From DYJB01 sp963777165 (lineage in GTDB: Bacteria > Chloroflexota > Anaerolineae > Anaerolineales > E44-bin32), in the NCBI GenBank assembly GCA_963777165.1, contig CAVZPO010000009.1, positions 1 to 64,000 of the forward strand: a stretch of DNA of 64,000 nucleotides, in the 5' to 3' direction. The position numbers and the translations under genes are program-made. Below are positions 8,355 through 15,579 of the stretch, piece after piece. Each line of letters starts with the position of its first letter. Within the stretch, counting starts at the first letter, position 1. The notes beneath the pieces are model-generated. The model made no database searches, was not told where the DNA came from, and saw nothing but the letters and a program-made list of their open reading frames with translations.

Positions 8355-8954
8355 ATGAAGATCCTGGCGCTGAGCGACGAAGTCGTCCCCTTCATTTACA
8401 GTCCGTCGGTGCGCGAGCGCTTCGGTGACGTCGGGCTGATCGTCGGTTGTGGCGATCTGCCCGTGGCCTACCTGGAATACGTCGTCACGCAGCTGAATGT
8501 CCCCTTGGTCTACGTCCCCGGCAACCACGACTCGGATGAATACGTCGTCCAGGGCGGCCAATCCGTCGACGGGCGGTGGACCAGGGTCAACGGCGTGTCG
8601 GTCGCCGGGCTGGGGGGAAGCCCGCGTTACAAGCCGGTGGGCAAGCATCAGTACACCGAGCAAGAGATGTTTGGCCGGGCGGCGCGGCTGCTCCTGACTT
8701 CCCGCATGGCCGGCCGGCACATCGACGTCTTCGTGGCACATGCGGCGCCGTGGGGCGTCCACGACGCGCCCGATGTGGTACACACCGGCTTCCGGGCGTT
8801 CCATACCCTGCTGCGGACCGGAAAGCCGCGCCTGATGCTGCATGGTCACACCCATGTCGTGCGCAATCTGACGACCACCCTGACGCCGCTGTATGACACC
8901 CAGGTGATCAACGTGTTTCCCTATCGTCTGGTGGAGTTGGAGGCAAACGCATGA
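8355..8954 (+). CDS. Calcineurin-like metallophosphoesterase
   Basis: A 199-residue protein with the family blocks in order: LSDE near the N terminus (in place of the usual D-x-H), GCGDLP (about 32), GNHD (about 56), AHAAPWG (about 129) and HGHTH (about 155). The first metal ligand position is therefore altered, with Asp8-Glu9 instead of Asp-x-His. No signal peptide is seen, so it should act in the cytosol on a phosphodiester or phosphomonoester not identifiable from sequence. It sits 3 bases after the MazG-like gene and overlaps the next gene by ATGA. Confidence 0.85.
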   Translation: MKILALSDEVVPFIYSPSVRERFGDVGLIVGCGDLPVAYLEYVVTQLNVPLVYVPGNHDSDEYVVQGGQSVDGRWTRVNGVSVAGLGGSPRYKPVGKHQYTEQEMFGRAARLLLTSRMAGRHIDVFVAHAAPWGVHDAPDVVHTGFRAFHTLLRTGKPRLMLHGHTHVVRNLTTTLTPLYDTQVINVFPYRLVELEANA

Positions 8955-9820
8955 CAAGCGTGGACTCGATGTCCGATGCCGATTTCCGCGGCGCCCGGGC
9001 GCGCGCCTTCTTCCTGCGCGTCGTCGGCGCTCTCTCCGGGCACTCACGCGCTCTGCTGGCTTTCGACGCGGTTCGCGAGAGCCTGCACCTCGGCGGGCCG
9101 GTGTTTCGCGGCGTCCAGCCGGTGCGCATCGACCGGATTATCGGAAGCGTCGACCGCTACCGTGACTTCGACCGCATCTTCCTCCCGACGCAGTCGCGGA
9201 CGGCCGACCGCTGGCAGCGCATCAACCGCGCCTGGTATCAGGAGGTCAACTTGCCGCCGGTCCTGCTGTACCAGGTCGGCGACGTGTACTTCGTGGTCGA
9301 CGGCAACCACCGGGTCTCGGTGGCACGCAGCCGCGGGCAGGAGTTCATTGATGCCGAGGTGCGCGAGTGCGCCGCGCGCGTCCCAGTGACGAAAGACCTG
9401 CGCCCGGACGATCTCGAACGCCTGCACGATCGCGTCGAATTCCTCGAACGGTCCCGGCTGGATGAGGTGCGGCCCGGGGCGCACGTGGAGACCACCATTT
9501 TGGGCGGATATGAACGCCTGATCGAACACATGGCCGTCCATCGCTACTACCGGGGGATCGAAGAGCAACGGCCGGTGGGGGAGACCGAGGCGGTGGCGCA
9601 TTGGTATGATTCGCTCTATCTGCCGGTGATCGAGGTGGTGAAATCTTCCGGGATCCTGGAGGAACTCCCCGGACGGACGCCGACCGACGTCTACCTGTGG
9701 GTGATGGACCACCTGCATTTCCTGCGCGGGCGGCCGGGCATGGAATCAGCCGGGCCACAGCAGGCGGCTGTCGATTTCGTCGAAGGCCTGAAGGACGGGA
9801 CGCATGACGATCCCGGCTGA
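8951..9820 (+). CDS. ParB/Srx-fold protein with DUF4032-like C-terminal region
   Basis: A 289-residue protein. VRIDRIIGSVDRYRDFDRIF (about 57-76) leads to a ParB/sulfiredoxin-type nucleotide-binding core with VYFVVDGNHRVSVARSRG (about 112-129). The GNHR block matches the ParB G-x-x-R-x-x-A signature. The C-terminal part (AVAHWYDSLYLPVIEVVKSS, VMDHLHFL) resembles, from memory, DUF4032-type proteins of Actinobacteria and Chloroflexota. No helix-turn-helix is evident, so it is not a chromosome-segregation ParB. It overlaps the phosphoesterase by 4 bases and the kinase-like gene by 17. Function unknown; nucleotide binding is inferred. Confidence 0.65.
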   Translation: MTSVDSMSDADFRGARARAFFLRVVGALSGHSRALLAFDAVRESLHLGGPVFRGVQPVRIDRIIGSVDRYRDFDRIFLPTQSRTADRWQRINRAWYQEVNLPPVLLYQVGDVYFVVDGNHRVSVARSRGQEFIDAEVRECAARVPVTKDLRPDDLERLHDRVEFLERSRLDEVRPGAHVETTILGGYERLIEHMAVHRYYRGIEEQRPVGETEAVAHWYDSLYLPVIEVVKSSGILEELPGRTPTDVYLWVMDHLHFLRGRPGMESAGPQQAAVDFVEGLKDGTHDDPG

Positions 9821-10877
9821 ACGCCCCGTGTGGCCGTGGCCATTTGCGCGGTCCGAGCTGACGGCCGGCCTGCGGCGGCACCTCGGCCGCCCGGATCTGA
9901 CGGTGACGGACGTGCAGCCGGTCACCGTCCAGTACCAGCGCCCTTCGATCGGGCGTGTGCGCGGCCTTAAGGTCGACTACCGGGCGATCGGCGAGGACGG
10001 TTCTTCTCTTCTGGTAGTCAAGGAGCCGCTCGGCACGACTCGGGCAGGGCTCGCCGGCGCCGGCCGGCGCGAGGTCGGCGTGTACTTGTCCCTGGCGACC
10101 GAGCTGCCGATGCGGACGCCGCCGCTGGTCGCCGCGGCGCCCACCGGCGACTGGTTGATCCTCGAAGCCGTCCGACCGCTGCGGCGGGCGGAGCGATGGA
10201 AGGCAGACGACTACGTCAGGGCTGTTCGAGCGCTGGCCGCGCTGCATGAACGGTTCCATGGGCTGCAGGAGGATCTCTACGCGTTCCCCTGGTTGGGACG
10301 GCCGCTGGACGCCGATTTTGGCGTCCACGTCGCCGCCGCGGCGCAGGCGATCGAACACATCGTGACGTCGGGCAGGCCGGAGGCACTGGCGTCACGCCCG
10401 GAGCGAGTGGCGATGCTGGCCCGCCTGACATCCCAGGCAGACCGGATTGTCCGCCCGCTGCTCGACCTCCCGGCGACGCTCCTGCACGGGGATTACTGGC
10501 CAGGCAACATCGCCGTGACGCGCGACGGCCGCCAGGTCGTGTATGACTGGCAGATGACCAGCGTCGGGCCCGGCGTGCTCGACCTGTTTACCTTCGTCAC
10601 CAAGAGCCGGTGGACCTTTGGCACGCTGCCCGTGGAGGAAGCCGAGCTCATCGATCGCTATCGGACAGAACTTGCGGAGCGGACGGGTGAGCGCTGGTCG
10701 GAATCGGACTGGGATGCCATCTGGGATCACGCGCGCCTCTGGCGGTTCCTGCAGGAGTGGGTGGACGTGCTGGCCGCCTCGCCCGACGCCTTGCTCGGGG
10801 CGAGCACGCAGGCGCTCGAACAGTTGTGGCTCGAGCCGGTGGCTCGGGCAGTCTCTGCCCGGTTGGGGGACGACTGA
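9804..10877 (+). CDS. Aminoglycoside-phosphotransferase-fold kinase
   Basis: The protein has the APH/choline-kinase-like catalytic block LLHGDYWPGNI (about residue 225) and the metal-binding DWQ of VVYDWQMTSVGPGVLDL (about 250). The N-lobe has LLVVKEPLG near residue 70. It phosphorylates an unknown small molecule or protein hydroxyl group; context does not support antibiotic resistance. It overlaps the upstream ParB-like gene by 17 bases and is last in the operon. proS begins 164 bases downstream and may have its own promoter. Confidence 0.8.
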   Translation: MTIPAERPVWPWPFARSELTAGLRRHLGRPDLTVTDVQPVTVQYQRPSIGRVRGLKVDYRAIGEDGSSLLVVKEPLGTTRAGLAGAGRREVGVYLSLATELPMRTPPLVAAAPTGDWLILEAVRPLRRAERWKADDYVRAVRALAALHERFHGLQEDLYAFPWLGRPLDADFGVHVAAAAQAIEHIVTSGRPEALASRPERVAMLARLTSQADRIVRPLLDLPATLLHGDYWPGNIAVTRDGRQVVYDWQMTSVGPGVLDLFTFVTKSRWTFGTLPVEEAELIDRYRTELAERTGERWSESDWDAIWDHARLWRFLQEWVDVLAASPDALLGASTQALEQLWLEPVARAVSARLGDD

Positions 10878-11041
10878 GCCATCGGCCATGGCGCTGCATG
10901 GGGCTCACATCGACAAGGGCCCGAGACACAGGGGAACTGGTCGGTCCGCGGGCCCCGGGTCGTGCTGGCTTTCGGCTCGGGCACGAGGCAAGCGGCGGAA
11001 GCCGCAGCAGGGTAAGATCATCTGGATGAGGAGTGGACTCC

Positions 11042-12475
11042 ATGGCTGAGGAACGACTTCCGTCGCGCACCGACAACTTCGCCGAGTGGTACAACCAGCT
11101 CGTCCTGCGCGCCGAGCTGGCCGACTACGCGCCGGTGCGCGGCTGCATGGTGGTACGGCCGTACGGTTGGGCGCTGTGGGAGAACATCCAGGCTCAGATG
11201 GATCGCCGGTTCAAGGCCACCGGCGTCACCAACGCCGCTTTCCCGCTGCTGATCCCGATGTCGTTCCTGGAGCGAGAGAAGCAGCATGTGGAGGGGTTCG
11301 CCCCGCAGCTGGCGGTCGTCACGATTGGCGGCGGCGAGACGCTCGAAGAGCCGCTGGTCGTCCGGCCGACGTCCGAGACGATCATCGGACACATGTACTC
11401 CAAGTGGATCAAGTCGTATCGCGATCTGCCGGTGCTCCTCAATCAGTGGAACAGCGTGGTACGTTGGGAGATGCGCACTAAGCTCTTCCTGCGCACGATG
11501 GAGTTCTACTGGCAGGAGGGCCACACGGCGCACGCCGGGGCCGAGGAGGCCGAGGCGCGGGCGCGCCAGATGCTGGACATCTACGCCGACATCGCCGAGA
11601 ACGAAGCTGCCGTGCCCGTTGTGCGCGGGCAGAAGAGCGAGAGCGAGAAGTTCGCCGGCGCCCTGCGATCGTATTCGATCGAGGCCATGATGGGGGATAC
11701 ACGCGCCCTCCAGGCGGGGACGTCGCATAACCTGGGCGATCACTTCGCCAAGGCGTTCGAGATCCGCTACCTGGACCGCGAGAACCAGCAGCAATACTGC
11801 TGGACCACGTCGTGGGGGTTCTCCACCCGCTTCATCGGCGCCATCATCATGGTGCACGGCGACGACCAGGGGCTGATCCTGCCCCCGCGCCTGGCGCCCT
11901 ACCAGGTCGTGATCGTCCCGATCTACAAGAGCGACGCCGAGCGCGTCGAGGTCCTGCAAGCTGTCGATCGACTCCTGCCTGAGCTTTCCGGATTGCGCGT
12001 ACACGTGGACCGTCGCGATGGCCTGACCCCGGGCTACAAGTTCAATGACTGGGAAATGCGCGGCGTGCCGCTGCGGATCGAACTGGGACCGAAGGACATC
12101 GCCCGTCAGCAGGTCATGCTGGCGCGTCGGGACGTTCCCGGAAGGGACGGCAAGCAGCCGGCGCCCGTCGCCGGGCTGGCAGCCGTGGCACAGCAGACGC
12201 TTGACGAAATCCAGACATCGCTCTTCCGCCGTGCCGAGACCTTCCGGCGCGATCATACCCACTCGCCGGCCGACTACGACGAGTTCAAGCAGGTCGTCCA
12301 GGATGGCTGGGCCGACGTCTGGTGGTGTGAACAGGCCGCCTGCGAGGCGCAGATCACCGAGGACACCCGCTCCACGTCACGCTGCATCCCGCTCGATCAA
12401 CCTGGCGGCAAGGGCACCTGCATACGCTGCGGCGAAGCGGCCAGCCGCCGGGCGATCTTTGCCCGGTCGTACTAA
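11042..12475 (+). CDS. proS: Prolyl-tRNA synthetase, type 3 (archaeal/eukaryotic-like)
   Basis: ProS charges tRNA-Pro with proline. The protein opens with NFAEWYNQLVLRAELADY, has the class II motif 2 region RWEMRTKLFLRTMEFYWQEG and motif 3, lacks the bacterial editing insertion and ends with a C-terminal cysteine-containing zinc domain (WWCEQAACEAQ, CIRCGEAA) and a terminal Ser-Tyr. That makes it the type 3 form found in archaea, eukaryotes and some bacteria including Chloroflexota. At 477 residues it is normal length. ATG 11042 is preferred over GTG 11033, since the AGGAG element lies about 10 bases upstream of the ATG. Confidence 0.95.
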   Translation: MAEERLPSRTDNFAEWYNQLVLRAELADYAPVRGCMVVRPYGWALWENIQAQMDRRFKATGVTNAAFPLLIPMSFLEREKQHVEGFAPQLAVVTIGGGETLEEPLVVRPTSETIIGHMYSKWIKSYRDLPVLLNQWNSVVRWEMRTKLFLRTMEFYWQEGHTAHAGAEEAEARARQMLDIYADIAENEAAVPVVRGQKSESEKFAGALRSYSIEAMMGDTRALQAGTSHNLGDHFAKAFEIRYLDRENQQQYCWTTSWGFSTRFIGAIIMVHGDDQGLILPPRLAPYQVVIVPIYKSDAERVEVLQAVDRLLPELSGLRVHVDRRDGLTPGYKFNDWEMRGVPLRIELGPKDIARQQVMLARRDVPGRDGKQPAPVAGLAAVAQQTLDEIQTSLFRRAETFRRDHTHSPADYDEFKQVVQDGWADVWWCEQAACEAQITEDTRSTSRCIPLDQPGGKGTCIRCGEAASRRAIFARSY

Positions 12476-12695
12476 TCGGTCCTGAGGGGTGTGGGCTCGA
12501 TCGCATGGTGATCGCCAGTCTCGCCTGTCCCGGAGGGTCGTCCCTAGGACGGTGCGGAGCTACGCTCGCCTGGCCGGTGAGCGGCGACGTCTGGCGGGAG
12601 CCGCGCGCGGCCGGCTGTGACCGAATCCGCCGCGGTGCGACTCACTCCAAAGGCTAGACACATCCCGCTTGGGATCCTGGGGAAGGGTGCTCTGC

Positions 12696-13505
12696 ATGCC
12701 CGCCATCGACCTCAGCCGCCTATCGCGTGAAGTCGAACGCCTGCGTGGCGCGTTCGCTTCGCCGGTCGAAGTCGTGCGCGGCGCCGTGGACGTGCTCGAT
12801 TTCTATGCTGAACGGGCCCGCCGCCCGGCGGCAGCCCCCGCACCGGAGGACCGAGGTCGCAGCCTCGACGTCCCCGCACCCGTCCTCCGCGCCATCGGAA
12901 TCGGGCTGCAAACACAGGCCGGCATACAGCCGGAAAGCCGCTGGCCGGTGGCTCTGGCGCTGTGGGACGCAGACCTGCGCGAGACCCGCGTCCTTGCCTG
13001 TTGGGTTCTCTCCGGGCTCAACGATCCAGCCGTCGCGGAATGGGTCGAGCTGCGCGCCGCCGACTTGGAAGACCCGGCCGTGTTGACGGCCGTCGTCGAG
13101 CGAGCGCTGCTCGGCTGGAGGCGGTCATCGGGAAGAGCCTACCTCGAACACATGGAGCGGTGGCTCGGTGCTTCTCGCAGCGTGCTGCATGCACTGGGGT
13201 TGAGGGCGCTCCTGGCCGGGCTTGAGATGCCCGAACTCGAGGATCTGCATCGAGCCTTCCACGCCCTTGCCCGCCTGCCACACCCCGTGCGAGGCGAGGC
13301 ACGCCAGGCCCTCACCGACCTCTTGACGGCGCTGGCGAAACGGAGCCCGGCCGAGACGACGCGCTTCCTCCTGGAGGGGATCGAACACGAGCTGCCCGGG
13401 ATCGAGCGCCAGGCGCGGTCCCTGCTCGCTGCACTGCCTCTGGCTCAGCGCGAACGATTGACCGCCGCGCTGGCTGCATCCAGCCGTCGCGAAACTACCC
13501 CCTGA
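12696..13505 (+). CDS. HEAT-repeat protein, DNA-alkylation-repair-like
   Basis: A 269-residue, Ala/Leu/Arg-rich helical protein with repeated helix pairs (WPVALALWDADLRETRVLAC, WVLSGLNDPAVAEWVEL, ERWLGASRSVLHALGLRALL). The spacing of the WPVALALWDADLRETRVLA block resembles AlkD-type HEAT proteins, which flip out alkylated bases. I see no clear set of AlkD catalytic residues, so a scaffold role is equally possible. ATG 12696 is preceded by GGGGAAGGG. The 190 bases before it contain no recognised element. Confidence 0.5.
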   Translation: MPAIDLSRLSREVERLRGAFASPVEVVRGAVDVLDFYAERARRPAAAPAPEDRGRSLDVPAPVLRAIGIGLQTQAGIQPESRWPVALALWDADLRETRVLACWVLSGLNDPAVAEWVELRAADLEDPAVLTAVVERALLGWRRSSGRAYLEHMERWLGASRSVLHALGLRALLAGLEMPELEDLHRAFHALARLPHPVRGEARQALTDLLTALAKRSPAETTRFLLEGIEHELPGIERQARSLLAALPLAQRERLTAALAASSRRETTP

Positions 13506-13613
13506 CCACCATCTAATCCGGCCGGGCCCTGCCGGGGTGGCACTACGCACGTTGAATCGCCTCAGATCATGCTGAGACTCAACCAGCGACTTCCACACAG
13601 GAGCTGAAGCCGG

Positions 13614-14822
13614 TTAGCTGTCGAGGAGCGTATCGAAACGGGCAAGGCCCACCAGGTCCGTGTAGGCCGTCTCGAATGCAAGGCGGGACCGGCGGACGTA
13701 GTCTCGTCGCGCCCCCGGGTTGCTGCGCAGCCTGGAGAGGAAATCCACAACGCCTTCGACGTCACCGTGCCGCAGGCTGACGCCGCAGCCGTACCGTTCG
13801 ATGGCTTCGTGGACATTCCCACCAGGCGGCCCGATGTATAGGATCGGCAGACCCATGGCCAATGCGCTGTGCAGCTTGCTGGGGCTCATCACGCCGAGCA
13901 TCTCGTCGCGCAATGTGATCAACGCCGCGTCGGCGGATGCCAACACCGAAGGCAGGACGTCCTGGGGGACATACCCTTCAAGGCTCAGGCTGGCTGGGCG
14001 ATCGCTGTCCCGGGCGGCTGCCAGATCGGACCAGGCAGAACCCCCTCCGACGAAGACGAAAGCGTGCTCCGCTGCGGGCAGCCGCTGTGCCGCCTGGAGG
14101 AGCGTATCGAAGCGATGCCCCGCGCCGGCGTTGCCGAGATACAGCACCACCTGCTTGCCCTGCAATCCCAGTCGCTCAACGCCCTCCCACGTTCGCGGCT
14201 GGCTTCCGGCCGGGTAACGTGAAGCAGGCTCCCAGTTTGGGATGACGATCAGCCTGGGTCGTCCGCCGCGCGCGTATGCGCCTTCCAACATCAGCCTCAT
14301 GGCGTCGTCGAGGCAGACGACGAACTCGAGCTGGCGGTAGAGCCACCGGTTGACGGCGCGCAGGGCGACGCCGATCGGGCCTCCACTGCGGATCATCCCG
14401 GCCCGCTCGAGTGCTTCCGGGTAACAATCCATGCTCCACACGATCAATCGAACGCTCCGGTTGCGCAGCCTGTGCACGATGCCGGCAACCGCCAGGAAGG
14501 GCGGGGTGGTCATCAGGATGATGGCATCTTGCGGGGGAAGGGCCAGCAGACGGCATGCCGCCTGACCGAAGAAGACAGCGTAGTCCAGCGACCGCCTCAG
14601 GACCGTTCCCCGTCCGAGCGACGGCGTCCAGAGCCTGAGCAGGCGCGGGTTCTGCGTTGAAGGGGATTGGCCCGGCTCCGGCCGGGCGGCGTACCCGCCG
14701 GTGCCGGCCACAACCGTCACCTGGTCGCCGCGCCGGGCACGGTGTTCGGTCAGCGAAGCTGCCAGTTGCGCGGTCGGGCTAAAGTCGGGTGCGTAGAACT
14801 GGTTGACCAGGGTAAGGCGCAT
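13614..14822 (-). CDS. GT4-family glycosyltransferase
   Basis: A 402-residue protein starting MRLTLVNQFYAPDFSPTAQL, typical of GT-B fold transferases resembling WcaI/WbuB, which build cell-surface polysaccharide from nucleotide sugars at the cytosolic membrane face. The C-terminal donor-binding half has VVLYLGNAGAGHRFDTLLQA, VFVGGG and SPSKLHSALAMGLPILYIG with the E-x7-E-like region shortened. The open frame continues upstream to 14987, but the added residues are Pro/Arg-rich; ATG 14822 fits the family start. It is transcribed away from rpsO and is convergent with the HEAT gene. Confidence 0.85.
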   Translation of the reverse strand: MRLTLVNQFYAPDFSPTAQLAASLTEHRARRGDQVTVVAGTGGYAARPEPGQSPSTQNPRLLRLWTPSLGRGTVLRRSLDYAVFFGQAACRLLALPPQDAIILMTTPPFLAVAGIVHRLRNRSVRLIVWSMDCYPEALERAGMIRSGGPIGVALRAVNRWLYRQLEFVVCLDDAMRLMLEGAYARGGRPRLIVIPNWEPASRYPAGSQPRTWEGVERLGLQGKQVVLYLGNAGAGHRFDTLLQAAQRLPAAEHAFVFVGGGSAWSDLAAARDSDRPASLSLEGYVPQDVLPSVLASADAALITLRDEMLGVMSPSKLHSALAMGLPILYIGPPGGNVHEAIERYGCGVSLRHGDVEGVVDFLSRLRSNPGARRDYVRRSRLAFETAYTDLVGLARFDTLLDS

Positions 14823-14990
14823 CGGGAGCCCAGGCGTAGCAGGATGTGGCAGCAGGCGGCTCGGGCCGCCGGGAGGGCGAGCCGCAGGCCAGGGCCGGCT
14901 GCCCACTGGCCGGCGCGCCGAGTTCGCCAGCGGGAATTGTAACCCGCTGTGATGGCCGCACGCACGGGCGCGGGGCGCTTGGGCCAAACC

Positions 14991-15019
14991 TTGTCACCCT
15001 CTGGGGCGGCTGGTATAAT
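14991..15019 (+). promoter_or_regulatory. rpsO promoter
   Basis: TTGTCA (14991-14996), a 17-base spacer and TATAAT (15014-15019). Start of transcription is expected near 15026, giving a leader of about 65 bases. Confidence 0.8.
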
Positions 15020-15038
15020 GCCAGTTGACTAGACCGGC

Positions 15039-15060
15039 GGGCGGTCGTCGCAGACTGCCC
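15039..15060 (+). promoter_or_regulatory. Possible S15-binding hairpin in the rpsO leader
   Basis: GGGCGGTC (15039-15046) can pair with GACTGCCC (15053-15060) around GTCGCA, with one G-U pair next to G-C pairs. S15 recognises a GU/GC motif in 16S rRNA and in several autoregulatory rpsO leaders. Location in the rpsO leader supports this, but the fold is short and unproven. Confidence 0.35.
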
Positions 15061-15089
15061 CCTGGGTGACCTGCAGAGGAGCAGATGTC

Positions 15090-15362
15090 GTGACCCTATC
15101 CAAGGAAGCCAAGACCGCACTGATCGGCGAGTATCACCGGCATGACGGCGATACTGGTTCCCCCGAAGTCCAGATTGCCATCCTGACCAATCGCATCGGC
15201 CAATTGACCGACCATCTCCGCACCCACAGCCACGATGAGTCATCGCGGCGCGGGTTGTTGAAGCTGGTCGGCCAGCGCCGAAGGCATCTGGCCTACCTGA
15301 AGCGCAAAGACGCCAAGGGCTATCTTGCGCTGACGGACCGCCTGGGCATTCGCCGGAAGTAA
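15090..15362 (+). CDS. rpsO: 30S ribosomal protein uS15
   Basis: S15 binds the 16S rRNA central domain early in 30S assembly. Family sequence is clear: GDTGSPEVQIAILTNRI, LTDHLRTHSHDESSRRGLL and GQRRRHLAYLKRKD. GTG 15090 is chosen: it follows AGAGGAG by 8 bases and gives a 90-residue protein, the normal size, whereas the open frame from 15066 adds non-homologous residues. It has its own promoter and a terminator at 15373. pnp follows on the same strand, the common rpsO-pnp order. Confidence 0.97.
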   Translation: MTLSKEAKTALIGEYHRHDGDTGSPEVQIAILTNRIGQLTDHLRTHSHDESSRRGLLKLVGQRRRHLAYLKRKDAKGYLALTDRLGIRRK

Positions 15363-15372
15363 TGGTGGGCCC

Positions 15373-15416
15373 GACGAGCGGATGACGAGAAAGTCTGTCA
15401 TCGGCTCGTCTTGTTT
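15373..15416 (+). terminator. Intrinsic terminator after rpsO
   Basis: GACGAGC-G-GATGAC and GTCATC-G-GCTCGTC (15373-15410) form a 13-bp stem interrupted by one G-G mismatch. The stem is followed by TTGTTTT. It separates rpsO from pnp, with possible read-through. Confidence 0.8.
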
Positions 15417-15579
15417 TCCGAGAGGCAGCCTGCCCGGAAGGGAGGCAGCCCGCATATCCAAGTCAAGACGCCGGCGCACCTAGACCGGGTTGGGAATTGG
15501 AGCGCGTTCGTCAGCCCTGGGGCTGGCGGGCGGTCCCCAGTCCCTGACCCGAGCCAGCCCCGGCGCGGAAGGGAAATCC

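Noticed and set aside
10216..10431. Short minus-strand frames inside the kinase and ParB-like genes
   Set aside because: Arg/Pro/Ala-rich shadows without start signals.
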